A DNA stretch of 64,000 bases from Daphnia carinata. Its lineage: Eukaryota > Arthropoda > Branchiopoda > Diplostraca > Daphniidae. The position numbers and the translations under genes were made by a program. Below are positions 47,944-59,400 of the stretch, piece by piece (position 1 is the stretch's first letter; every line of letters starts with the position of its first letter). Location of the stretch: contig NC_081334.1 in assembly GCF_022539665.2 (NCBI RefSeq), positions 2,976,001-3,040,000 of the forward strand, written 5' to 3'. A model generated the notes under the pieces. The model did no database searches. It was not told where the DNA came from and worked only from the letters and a program-made list of their open reading frames with translations.

Positions 47944-48270
47944 TCTGATTTAGGATGTCTCACAAACCCTCATATGCCTTAAAACTTAGATCTTGAAAAA
48001 CTCAGCTGTACTGATCTTCTAGAGGCTGACTGCTGGTGCATTTTTTCACAAAGGCTTCAATATTAACTTTTTTTATTGCATGCAAATCTTGCTGTAATTA
48101 TTCTGGGGTACCAGAAATCCATCAACACTATGTAACCTAGAAGAGAAAAATTATTAGGAGACAGAGACCAAGATTGCTGCTACGATTACCACGCCAACTA
48201 CAATGTTTTTCTTTTGAAGATAATAAGTTTTTTAAGCATCTCAAAAGTTACCAAATATCAGTAGCTGGAA
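47944..48270 (-). pseudogene. Copy B of the duplicated exon pair, frameshifted
   Basis: Collinear with 44550-44885: shared landmarks in the same order include CTGATTTAG, TTAAAACTT, TATTAACTT, TTGCTGTAATTAT, GAAATCC and the GAAGATAA-TAAGTTTT block. On the minus strand the hydrophobic helix is still visible (NIVVGVVIVAAILVSVS). It is out of frame with the ATG, and stops follow. It is probably the decayed duplicate of copy A, about 3.4 kb away in the same orientation. Confidence 0.45.
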
Positions 48271-48600
48271 CTGAAAATTCTAAAATATTACACAATACCT
48301 ACAAAGCTGAGTTAAAATCTGCATGAAATTTCTGAGCCATGTGCCCCTATGATCTTGTAATGGCTTCCCAACAATCCTAATTCCTGTTAAAACTTGTTTG
48401 AACATCTTGAATATCATCTATCTAAATAGTTTTTGAAATATCTTTTATGTGTTCGCTTCTTATCGTACGTTGAAAAATGAGAATATTAAACGATAAAATG
48501 GCCAAAACCATGAGGTCAAATAGCAAATACTATGGACGAAAGGGACAGCAACGTGCACGCGGCCAACGAATCCACAATTCAGAGGGTTATCTGTAAAGTA

Positions 48601-48633
48601 GTAACTTTGGGCCCGTCCAGGGCCGGGGGATAG
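48601..48633 (+). repeat. 33-bp GC-rich repeat, copy 1
   Basis: GTAACTTTGGGCCCGTCCAG followed by GGCCGGGGGATAG recurs with one mismatch at 49811-49843. A diverged 30-bp relative starts at 49621 (GTAACTTTTGCCCGTGCAAC and then CTGGGGATAG). All three are in the same orientation, so they may mark one end of a dispersed mobile element. Confidence 0.75.
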
Positions 48634-49199
48634 GTAGATTTTCTTCGGCCGCCAAGTGGCGCTAGTGACAACATTTTTATTTCCTTCTTGGCTACTATAA
48701 TAAACGGCCAGCAAGCGCGCAATACCTCCTGCGCCTAAAACTAAATTGCCAGAGGGGCCTAATACCCCAAATCGAGCTCGACTTTCCACTGTTTGGTAAC
48801 AAATATAACAAATGGAAATACGTGGAAAGAGGTTGTGGAAAGTGGAATTCTGGTTGGGTTACTATTGGTTTACGGTACCCATTGCCAATCAGTGGCAAAA
48901 ATATCTAGTTTAATTTGTCAATTTTAAATAGATACAAAAAGGAACAACAAAAACTTACGGGTATCGAAGAGGGTCACATATCCCGATCATAAGCTGCCTG
49001 CATCCATGAACCGTCTTTCAGGCCATGGGGAGTCCTACGAACAACCTACGTTCAATATTCCCCTCTTCTCCACCTTTCAGTTTGTGGGTCGATCTTTAAC
49101 GTGTAGTGAACAGTACTACAGATCGATTTTTAGCCTGGCAAGGCTTTTTTTTGCCATTTTTAGCCTGGCAAGGCTCTTTTGGTGTGCCATTTAGCCTCT

Positions 49200-49447
49200 T
49201 TATAGTAGGCATGGCTCTTCTTTTTTCTCTTCATTTTTTCTCTCTTCTTTTATTCTTTCTTCTTTTTTTTCTTTCTTCTTTTTTTTCTTTCTTCTTCTTT
49301 TCTTTCTTGAAGGCGTAGAATCTTGCGTATCTTGAATGATGAATTGGAGGGAAAGGGAGCGAGGGAAATTGGCGGTGGCGGGACTTGAACCCGGGGCCCT
49401 CAGAATGCGAAGCGAAGGTGGTAACCACTGTGCCAGGACCGCACATC
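49200..49447 (-). mobile_element. tRNA-derived SINE with purine-rich tail
   Basis: On the minus strand a tRNA-like head starts near 49447 with an exact A box (TGGCACAGTGG), an exact B box (GGTTCAAGTCC) and a pairing CGGG/CCCG T stem. A short body follows, then about 110 bp of A/G-only tail made of GAAGAAAGAAA words (49200-49310). The head-body-tail order is that of a SINE. The anticodon arm does not fold well. Confidence 0.65.
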
Positions 49448-49517
49448 CTAAACAAATTTTGCTTTGGGTGTCACCCATTCAAATAGGTAACTTATGAAGC
49501 AATGTAGTAGTGTGGTA

Positions 49518-49575
49518 TGGCGCTATGGCTTAGTTTGCGGCTACCATGCTGATTTCACGGGTTCGATTCTTTGTT
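49518..49575 (+). repeat. tRNA-like module, degenerate
   Basis: TGGCGCTATGG (A box, one mismatch) and GGTTCGATTCT (B box, one mismatch) have tRNA-like spacing, but there is no convincing cloverleaf. It points away from the SINE head at 49447, with about 70 bp between them. Confidence 0.45.
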
Positions 49576-49810
49576 TATATATTATTTTAATATTTTTTTT
49601 TTACGTTTAGCAACGCACTAGTAACTTTTGCCCGTGCAACCTGGGGATAGCGCATTTTAACGCTTCTTTTTCTTAATTTTAGTCGGCCAATCGTTAATTT
49701 GAGCCAATGCCTAATTTATTCGTTATTTTGCCGTCTAATTTTAATTCTTTTTTTGCATTAAAACACTCCCTATTTTTGCCCGCAAACCCTCTCACTTTAT
49801 TTATTTACTA

Positions 49811-49843
49811 GTAACGTTGGGCCCGTCCAGGGCCGGGGGATAG
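49811..49843 (+). repeat. 33-bp GC-rich repeat, copy 2
   Basis: Identical to the copy at 48601-48633 except for one base (GTAACG in place of GTAACT). A degenerate relative lies between the two, at 49621-49650. The remainder of 49844-50452 shows no gene. Confidence 0.75.
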
Positions 49844-50452
49844 TTGGCTTAGTGTACTTGGAGTTGCCTTAGGACAATATGTTTGACCAAAACAAGTATA
49901 CTGAACAAGGATGCATTTGGCTTCGTTTCTTAACTATAAAATTTTATTTTCTGGGTTTAATGTGTACGGTGTTTAAACAGTATCTTTCACCTTGATTGTA
50001 TTGGTTGTCTCACACCATAGAAATCTAATTTCTACTGACGAACTCGTACAGGAAGAAAAGAAGTCAAAAAGCAGACGTAAATACTCAGAATCATTTTAAA
50101 TATCAGGACAACAACTGCGGTGGGATAACACAAGACAAGGAAGTTTTTGAAGGGAAGATGGAGACCAGTTTCGTACGAAGGGAAGAGCTCGTCAGGATAA
50201 CTGCCTCGATTACAAACAAGACATTAAGGCGTATGTGAGAAAATAAGAAGTTGATTTGGATTTTTGATGACCACCTTCCTCTCAGCTACCTGGAGCTAAA
50301 AATATCTGCACAGCTACAATAAAAGTTCTCTGAAATTGATCTTTGCCTTTTTTTTTACAGGTAACAAGAGGAATTGACCAAATATTATCATTCGAGGTGT
50401 TCGATCTCGGGCTTTTGTCGGATGAATGCTCCTGGTGTTTAATGTTAATGTC

Positions 50453-53400
50453 TTAACTGTCGTTGTTTGTGGAAGAAGACTTTTCTGATGCAATGGCACC
50501 TGCCCCTGTGAGTGAAGCTTCTGATGATTCTGCTGGCCTGGTTGACTGAATGACTTCATATTCATCCATATCAGGTGATGACCCTTTGCTTGCAGCAGCT
50601 GCTGAAGCAGCTTCTTCAGCCATAGCCTGTCATATAAATTCAAGTAAATAATGAATTTACACACTTTCTTTTGCTGTTTCCAGGAGACACAATAAACTCT
50701 TCAGCCAAAACTGTTCTAAGGATATTGGCATCCAGCAAGCAGCAGTGATTTCACATTCTAACAGGTAAAAAAAAATTTTTTTTTTTTTTGCGAAAACATT
50801 GACATATTGAAACGGACACCTGTGTAAAAAGAGTTAGTTCATAGTTAGTTGTGTTTAACAAAGCGGATTAGTAGTTAGGATGGCGTTGAACGACACGATA
50901 TAACGGACATTATCTATACTATTATTATTTAGATCGCTGATGAATTCCATGCGTTTGAGATTACGCTTTTGAACTCTCTGCCTTACATAAGCCAATTCTG
51001 TGACGATGTTCAAAGATCCAGTGGGTACTTGGGATGTTGATTGATGGACTACCCCAGAGGAAACATCAGCCAATAGTTTTTTGATCTCTTCGATTTCCTG
51101 TCGAGCTTGCAGGATCTCTTCTTCAGTCATGGGCTGTGTTTCGTCTTCTTCCGGGAAATCTTCACGAATGATAAAGCCGCTAATTGATGGCTCCGATTCT
51201 TCGCTATCCACCGCTGTTTGGTTGGGTACATTTTTCTCCTCCTCATCTGTCCTTTGCCTTGATTGTTCCTCTTTGTGTAGGCTCACTTCGATCTGTTCCA
51301 GGGCGTGTTCTATTTCATCCACTTCGCGATTTCGCTCGAAATCATTTTCTGCTTTTGCAGCCGAGTCTGATGTAGATATGATTTGATGGTCTGCATCGAG
51401 GAGGGCTTTTTCGGTTTCTGAATCCGGCACTTCATCTGTCCTGGCCGATAGCATTTCGGTAACATCATCTGGCTTTTCCGAACTCGTGTTGACATTCTCA
51501 GTCAACGTATCACATTCTTCTCGGCGAAGAGACTCGACAACGGAATTTGCTATGGATTCTGTGATGATAGAATCCACCATTTCATCAAGAGCACTTTGTA
51601 TGGATCGTCCAGATTCAGTAGTCTGCGTTGGGACGTATTCTTCGTCCTTACCAAAGGTAACATCTTTTGATGACACATCTGTTTCGTCTTCAGTACATTT
51701 GGTCTCGTCTTGCTGTGTGGGTTCTTCCACCGACGACACGTCATCCACAGTTTTAGAAGATTCTTCCATAGCTACCCTGATTTTTTCAACCATTTGTCCA
51801 ATGCTAGCGTGTTCGTCGACGGCTGGAATAGCTTCGATGGTCTCTACATAATTAGACACGTCTGGAACGTGAAGTTTGCTTTCCTCTAAAGCTTCTTTTT
51901 CTTCGGCTGAAATGATTTGTGACTCCACGGCGTCTATCAACGATTGATCAACTCCTACAGGTAATTCGGTCTCTAGTAAAGTTGAATCTTCTGAACGAAC
52001 AGTGTCTAATATTTCTGTTGTCTCTTCCGTCAAAGTTTCGGTAGTTTCCGGAACTGGAATTTCCTGGTGACATTCTTTTTCAATTTCGTCAGCAGGGACA
52101 TCCACCTCACCAACTTCTTCTAGCTGTTCATAAGTTAAAAATTCTGCATCACCGTTATCATCCAGATGATGAAGAGGGGGTGTAGGAGGCCGATACGCCA
52201 CGGATGGATTATCAATCTGCTCGTCCTCTTCTTCTGTTCTAAATTCGTCATGTCGTGAGTATGAGTCTTCTGGAATCAACTCTTCCTCTGGATCGACTGG
52301 TATCAAAAAGACTCTGTCAGTCGGCTCGGAAAATCGAACACGGGGAGCTGCATCAGGTTCCTCGACGGTGTAAAGCGGTTCTTCCTGAATTTCAGGAGAT
52401 TCTGCATTGAGTTCCATTCCGATCACAGAAAGCGTCATCTTTCCTGACAAGACAACTGGACTCGTTTCGTACTCGTTTTCATCGAGATCCAGCTGCTCTG
52501 GAGGAACAATTTCGGCGGAGCATTCAGCCTCGGAGACGACTAGATGGCTGTCGGGTCTGATGGCTGTATCCAGAAATACGGAAATGACCCTGTCCGCGTC
52601 GTGGGGTTCGTGTTTAACTACGTGGTGTTTTTCTGTTACTTTAGGCAGCAAACCAGTCGGCATCTTTCCGCAGTCTTCCATGCACGCTGTAACATCCATG
52701 CCACAAACGTTTACGGTCATTTTACGTTCCTCTGATCCTTGACGAACATTAGTTGCATTGGCTTCCTGTTGCTTAAGTTTACTGCAAGGAGTAGCAATGG
52801 CAATTTCTTCAACTTTAGGTTGGCTTTCCTGTGGCACTGCGTCCGTTGATTGCAAAATAAGTTCTTCTTCAAATTTATTCGGAGTTTCGTCTTTCGGCAT
52901 ATCAGGTATTTCAGCAACAAAATCGGTATCGGCATCCAATCCATCTTCAGTAATATCTTCAATATTTGTTTGTTCATCTTCTGCGATTGTTAGATCTCGG
53001 CCACAGTCGATGTCGGATTCTAATATTTCCTCGATTGTTTCACCGTCCATCAAGCTGCTTTCTCCCTCTTCCGAATTGGTAAACTCCTGATTGGTTTCTG
53101 TTTCTTCTAACTGCAATTTATCATCTTCTTGTTTACCAGACATTTCCTGATCAAATTCATTTTCAGGTTTTGTGTCTAATTTTTCTTCAGCGAGACAGGC
53201 TTCCTGTTTTTCCTCTTCCTGGACAGATTCAACTGTTGACATTTGCAACTCTTCAACAGTTTGCTGAATTTGCTCCCGACTCTCATCTTGTATGTATTCT
53301 TGAACAGATTCTGAAATGGATACAGGTGCTTCGTTAACTTTTTCAACCTCTTCAGATTTGCTGTCTTCTGAGGGCTCCTGAACAAGTGTCTGTTCTGATT

Positions 53401-56400
53401 GAGGAGTTTCCTCGAAAGATTGGGTTTGGCCTACTTCTTCTGTGAAAGATTGTTCGAGGGAAGATTTGATTTCTGGTGTAAATTGCTCCTCAACTGCTTC
53501 TTCAATTTGGATAGCCTTTTCATCGTGGGCCACTGTCTCCTGAACAGATTCAACTTCAGATAGTGGCAATTCTTCAATTTTTTCTTTAGTTTCAGGTTGA
53601 TTTTCCTCTTCAAGACACTCAATTTGAGCTTCAATTTCAGAAATATGTTTCTCATCAACAGCTTCTTCGATATGCACCTGGTTTTCTTGGTCGTGGACCG
53701 GCTCTTCAACAAATTCCACCTGGGATTCAGCAACAGTTGTGGGTTCCTCTTGAACAGCACTCTCTTGTACCGAATCCATTAGAGTTTCAGATGTTTTCTC
53801 TTCGACAGAAGTCTCCGCTGGTAAATGACATTCTTCTTCAGCAACCTGTTCATCGTCGTTTTCGACTCGGGATTCCGGTTCAGAAACAGTATTTTCTTCG
53901 ACAATGAGCTTTGTGTACGACTGGCATTCTTCCTCTGCAGTCTGTTCCTCAGCCAATTCAACTGGTAATTCGGCTTCAGATGTAAGCTGCTCTTCAACAG
54001 TTTTCCTAGTGGACGATGGGCATTCCTCTGGTATGTCTTCCTGAACCAATTCCGTTGGAGATTCTGCATCAAGTGCCGAATTTTCTTCCATAACCTCAGA
54101 CTGCAACTGGCAAACCTCACGTGCCTCTTCCTCATCAAAGACGGTTGAAGATTCAATTTCAGATGTCTTCTCTTCGATAGCAATGTCAGTAGACAACTGA
54201 CCTTGTTCGCCAGCCAACTGTTGGTCAACAATTTCGACTTGGGATTCTAGATCAGTTACAGTCTCCTCCGAAACCATCAGCTCTGTCGGCAATTGGGATT
54301 CCGGCTCTTCTATCTGCTGTTCAATCAATTCAACTGTAGACTGCTCTTCGGCTGTTTTTTCAGTCAACAACGGACATTCCTCTTGTGTCTGTTCATGGAC
54401 TAATTCAACTTGAGATTCAGCTTCACACGTCGACTGTTCTTCGATAGTGTTATCAGACTGCAACTGGTATGCGCCGTCTTGAATCTCTTCTTCATCAAAG
54501 GCGACCGGATGTTCATCATCAGATGTTTTTCTTTCAACGACTTTGACTTGGGATTCTGGTTCAGGTGTAGTCTTCTTCTCGACTACCGGCTCTGTCTGTG
54601 ACTGGCTTTCCGTGTCATCAACCTGTTCAGATTCAATAGTTTCCTCAGTCAGAATAGGATCCTTATGCATTTGTTCGTGAACAACTTCGACGTGGGATTT
54701 AGTTTCAGGTGTGGGCATCTCTTCAATGGTGTTCTCATTCATCAATTGGCTGTCCTCTGGCTGGAGTTCTTGGATGCACTCCTTGGTTTCCAGCACTTCT
54801 TCAATGGCTTCAGTAGTGAGCAGGCTGTCCTCATCCTCTTTAGAATTAGTAAGCTCCTGAGCAAGTTCTGTTTCTGGTTGTTTCATTTCTTCGACAAAAG
54901 ATTCTTCTTGTGTGACAGGTGACTCCAGTACAGACTCCACTTGTGATGCATTGGTTTTTTCAACCATATCCTCATCACTTAAAAGCCATCCCTCTTCTTG
55001 TGTCTGATCTTCAACAGATGTGACGTTTGCCTCCGATTGTTTGGTTTCTTCGAAATAAGATTGTTTAATCTCTTCTTCTTGCATGATAGGTGTCTCCAGG
55101 ACAGACTCCCCTTGTGATGCAATGGTTTTTTCAACAGTTTGCTCGTCATTCAACAACCATCCCTCTTCTGATGTCTGATCTTCAACAGATGTGACGTGTG
55201 CCTCCGATTGTTTCGTTTCTTCGGGATAAGATTGTTTAATGTCTTCTTCTTGCATAACAGATGATTCCGCTACAGACTCCACGTTTGATACGAACGTTTC
55301 TTGAACAGTTTCTTCAACTTGTAACTGGCATCCCTCTTCGTTTGTCTGTTCTTCTACTGACGTGATTTCTGGATCCGATGGTTTCGGTTCTTCGACATAA
55401 GATTGGCTGACTTCCTCCTCTTGTACGACAGGTGACTCCGATACAGATTCCGCTTGTGTTACAATTGTTTCTTGTATCTCTTCTTCAACAGCTGTGATTT
55501 CAGGTTCTCGTGATTCTTCTTTTATTTCGCTGTCTTTCAAACACCATTCTTCCTCGTTTGGCTGACTAGGTTCAGGTGCAGATTCTACCTCTTGCTTGAC
55601 AGGATGGTCCTCAACAGATTCGACTTCCTGGGTAGATTTCTCTTCGACTGCATCTTTTTGCACTGACTCTCGAACAGATTCAACTTCGCATTTTAGTACC
55701 TCTTCAACCACTTCTTGAATTTCAACTTGTGTTTGTTCTTCCTGTGCTTTAGTTTCTTCCTTGACGCATTCAATTTCAGATATTGGCTTTTCTTCGACTG
55801 CTATTTCAGTTTTCTCTTGAACAGTTTCAACTACAGGTGCAGCAGTTGCAGACAGAATGTTCTCTGTCACAACATCTTCTTCCATCTCACTTGGCTGCCT
55901 TTCAGATGGTAATCTGCGTACAAACGAGCGGAGGAATGATTCACTCTCAGCGGTTGACGTTCGGCAAAACTCCTCTTCAACTGGATCTTGGATCTCTTGC
56001 GAGCTCTGAAGCACAGCAATCTTGACCGGCTCGGGTACCGAGGATTCTTTGCTTTCTTCCACTGGAGTATTCAAACTAACTTGTTCTTCCAATTGGCACG
56101 GTCTGCATTCTTGATCGTTTTCATCCGCAAGTTCTTCGTTAGTCTAACCCATAACGCATGACAATGAATGTGTTATCGATCGAAAATAGTAAATGTTTTT
56201 AATTCTGCTTGTTCTATCAGATAAGAGTTGGCTACCTTGGAAGCCCTTGAAGTCATCGTTCCTGAAAATGAGTTTTAAAAAAAAAAAACCTATCAATCTT
56301 TTAATGCCAACCTTATCAGACAGGTGCGGTGCGAGTAGCTCGGCCACGGCGGTAGTTGAAAGTTTGTCAGTGACGTTACCCATCTGGCGACAGATACGCT

Positions 56401-59400
56401 CCATGGCTCGTTCAGTCTCCTCCAGTCTGCGGCGCAGTTGATCCACTTCTTCCTCCTCTATTTATTTCCAACCGGGAAATAAACAAACAATTAGTGGTAT
56501 CAGTTTTCTCATTAACTTTTTGTTTTGTTTGTTAATTGAAAACTCGTGCTTTTGGATAAGTTTTTGTTTTACAGGGAGCCTTAATATATGCACACAGTTT
56601 AAACTGATGTGCTACATTCTGTGCGGTTAGTAATGCCAAAAATGCGCTCATATTACTCTGGGCTTTGAGTGCGGCAAATGCCAGGCGGAGTGATCTTTCG
56701 TCGGCGTCGTTGAGATCAATGTCATCCGAACCCGTCTCGTTGTCATCGTCGCTGGCAGTCGATCCGCTGGCAAATCCTGGTGGCAGGTACCATTGACCTA
56801 TGTTTTATAATGTGAACATGCAGCGGGCTCGATGCGTATTAGAAACCAGATCATCATGCGTTATTGATTCAATTCCCTGATGGTGCAAGGGAAATTACAG
56901 GTAAAATGTTAATGTTACAAGAAGCACTTACCAATCGGTTTGCCATCCGTGTCCATTTTGGGGCTACGCGGGATGATCACCTCCTCTACAATCTCTTCTA
57001 CTATCGATTCCTCTTGAGCTGGTTCGCATTTGCTAACGCTTTCTTCGGCAATCACTTCCGTCTTTTGACACACGTGCTCCAAAACCGGTTCCAATTCTTC
57101 TGCAGATTATTGAGGTAATAATTGTTGGTTAAATTTTGGGACTGTAATTTTGTTTAACTATACCATCTTTTTTGGCGAAGACTTCTGGGGTTTTGGAGCG
57201 ACTCCTTCTCTGCTCTTGAAGCAACAATTGTCTTTGCTGTTCCTGCAGAAGGGCATATTCTTTGACGGACATTTCCGACACTGCGCCTGGAACTCCGGAA
57301 CAATACTCTTCTGCAAAAAGGTATTTGCGATGCTCTGCATCCATATGGAAATCTTTGATGCGAGGAAGGGTTTCTTCTTCAGATGCAGGCTTTTTGAACA
57401 TGATCTATTATAGTTGTCATTAGATCGGGTTAAATTTGTTCTCGATTTAGCCATTTCATCTTAGCTATGGAATATTCAATTGGGTACAACCTTCATCATT
57501 GTGTAGAGGAAGAAAACGACGATGCCAATTGTATAGATCGGCATTAAGATGCCCATGCCACCGGAACCTTGGGAAGGCGAAACGATGTGAGGGGCTCCTC
57601 CCATGGGCGGACGCATTCCCGGCATAGGGCCGGGCTGACGGATGCAATTAGAAAGATAGTGTTTTTTAAACAAGACCATGTTTTGTTGTTCTTACACACA
57701 AAATAGAACACTTCGCAGACAGGGAAACATGTATACACGTGTTTCATCGTGTGCCTCTTCATTAGGTGCGCTCGTATAAGTCATATTTAGTTAACAACGT
57801 CCTGCTTTTATTTTTGAAAAATTGTGGGGCCATAACGACGCAAACAGTGATAGACAGCATAACCTAGAAGAGACCGATGTCAAAGGATCGTCGTGGACCA
57901 TTTAGAATGGCTTTACAAACCACAGGGGAAAGCAAATATTCACGGCCACCGAAAAAAGAGGAAAGGTCGACGTCAGCACAGCAGAAAAACCATCAGACGG
58001 CCGACTAATTTTAGCCCGAAAACCCGTACGCTCATTCCCCGACAGCTCTCTGACTCTTTTTTCTTTTCCTCTCTCGCAACTTCTCATGCATCGCCAGTGC
58101 GGAAGAACTATTTATTCACTCGGTTCTATATATAATAAACAGCTGTCGCGAGGGCCCAACAGCCGGAAAGTTCTCCATTCCGATGGTTGTGCCCCAATCT
58201 TGGGGAATAATTCGTCACTTCATTCATTGAAACAAGTATGTTTGAAATGGCGCTAATCCGTAGCGATTTTGTTTAGATGTTTAAACGACGATTGCTTTTT
58301 AGACATCGATTCAGAGACATAACAAAAGTGAAACCTCTGAACAGCTGTAGACTGGAAAATCTAAAAAATGGCTTTTCTTTTGTTTTTGTTTTTTGGAAAC
58401 TAGTCAACAGTCGTTGGAACCAAAACCGTCAAGACGCCCCATTTTGTTCCTGGTGATGATGTCAAAGCAATAATAAAAAAAGAAAATGGGAGAACAAGTC
58501 TTTTCCGGAGACGACGAGTCATCGCGGTCAACAGCCACACGCGCCGGTGAGAAAAAAACAAAACAAAACGAAATGTTGAGTGTCTATTTACAAATAATAC
58601 CTTGGCCTGTTTTTCTATGGTGCGGGTGGGCGGTATGACGCGGCCTTTTTCGCGGAGGGCCGGATGCATGACGTCCGGATGCAAATGCGGAGGTCGCTCC
58701 GGTCGCATGTGTCCTGGTAACGAGAACGGAACAAATTCAATTAGATTATTCTTTTTTGATGGATCTTCCACAACGAATGACATCCCTTATCAGTTAGTCG
58801 GATGAAGAACAGTTAACGGGTATTAACGTGTTAGTAATGATGAGCCATTTTAATGCCTGATTTATTTTTTTCGGTAGATATCAGATGATGTTGGCTAAGG
58901 ATTGTTGAATTTCGGATGAAAATGGGTGAGTATTTTAAATATTAAAAAATATCAATTTTTGATGGAGAAGGGAGGGAGGTGGTGGAGGATGGAGTTAAGG
59001 AGGGACCTTGGAGGGCTTACGTGGGTAGAAAACATCAGAAGGTCTGTGGTAGCTCTTCTTGGCCCTGACTAGGTTCTCGTCGATGCCGAAGTTGATTTCC
59101 AGACAGCGGGTGAGGTTCTGGGCGCGGACGCGGCCGTGGAACTTGCTGCTGAGTCGACGATCGACCACGGCGCCGTCCACGTCCGATTTGACCACATCTT
59201 CCAGGTCGATGCCACACTTGTCCATCAGTTCGTGGTGGCAGAGGGCGAGCGTCCTGTCCGGCGGTATCTGGTCACGCCTGTGCAACACCTGGCTGCACAG
59301 CTCGGTCAGGAAAGCCGCCGAATTGGCGTCGCTCTCAAACACCACGCCGCAGCATAGAGCACCTGCTCGATGATGACAACATCACACTACAGATTTTTTG

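Noticed and set aside
48460-48789. Minus-strand 109-codon frame starting MESRARFGVLGPSGN
   Set aside because: It overlaps the 33-bp dispersed repeat and shows no domain; likely repeat-derived.
49200-49455. Minus-strand Lys/Arg-rich open frames ending in KKKEKKEE-type runs
   Set aside because: They read through the purine-rich tail of a SINE.
51081-55912. Many plus-strand open frames of 60-120 codons (for example 51486-51851 and 52407-52742)
   Set aside because: They are antisense to the long acidic RIC-3 exon; its skewed Glu codon usage removes stops on the other strand. They have no family similarity.
56144-56311. A small exon GAACGATGACTTCAAGGGCTT between RIC-3 exons 8 and 9
   Set aside because: In the required phase it hits TGA at its third codon; direct joining of 56312 to 56143 is in phase.
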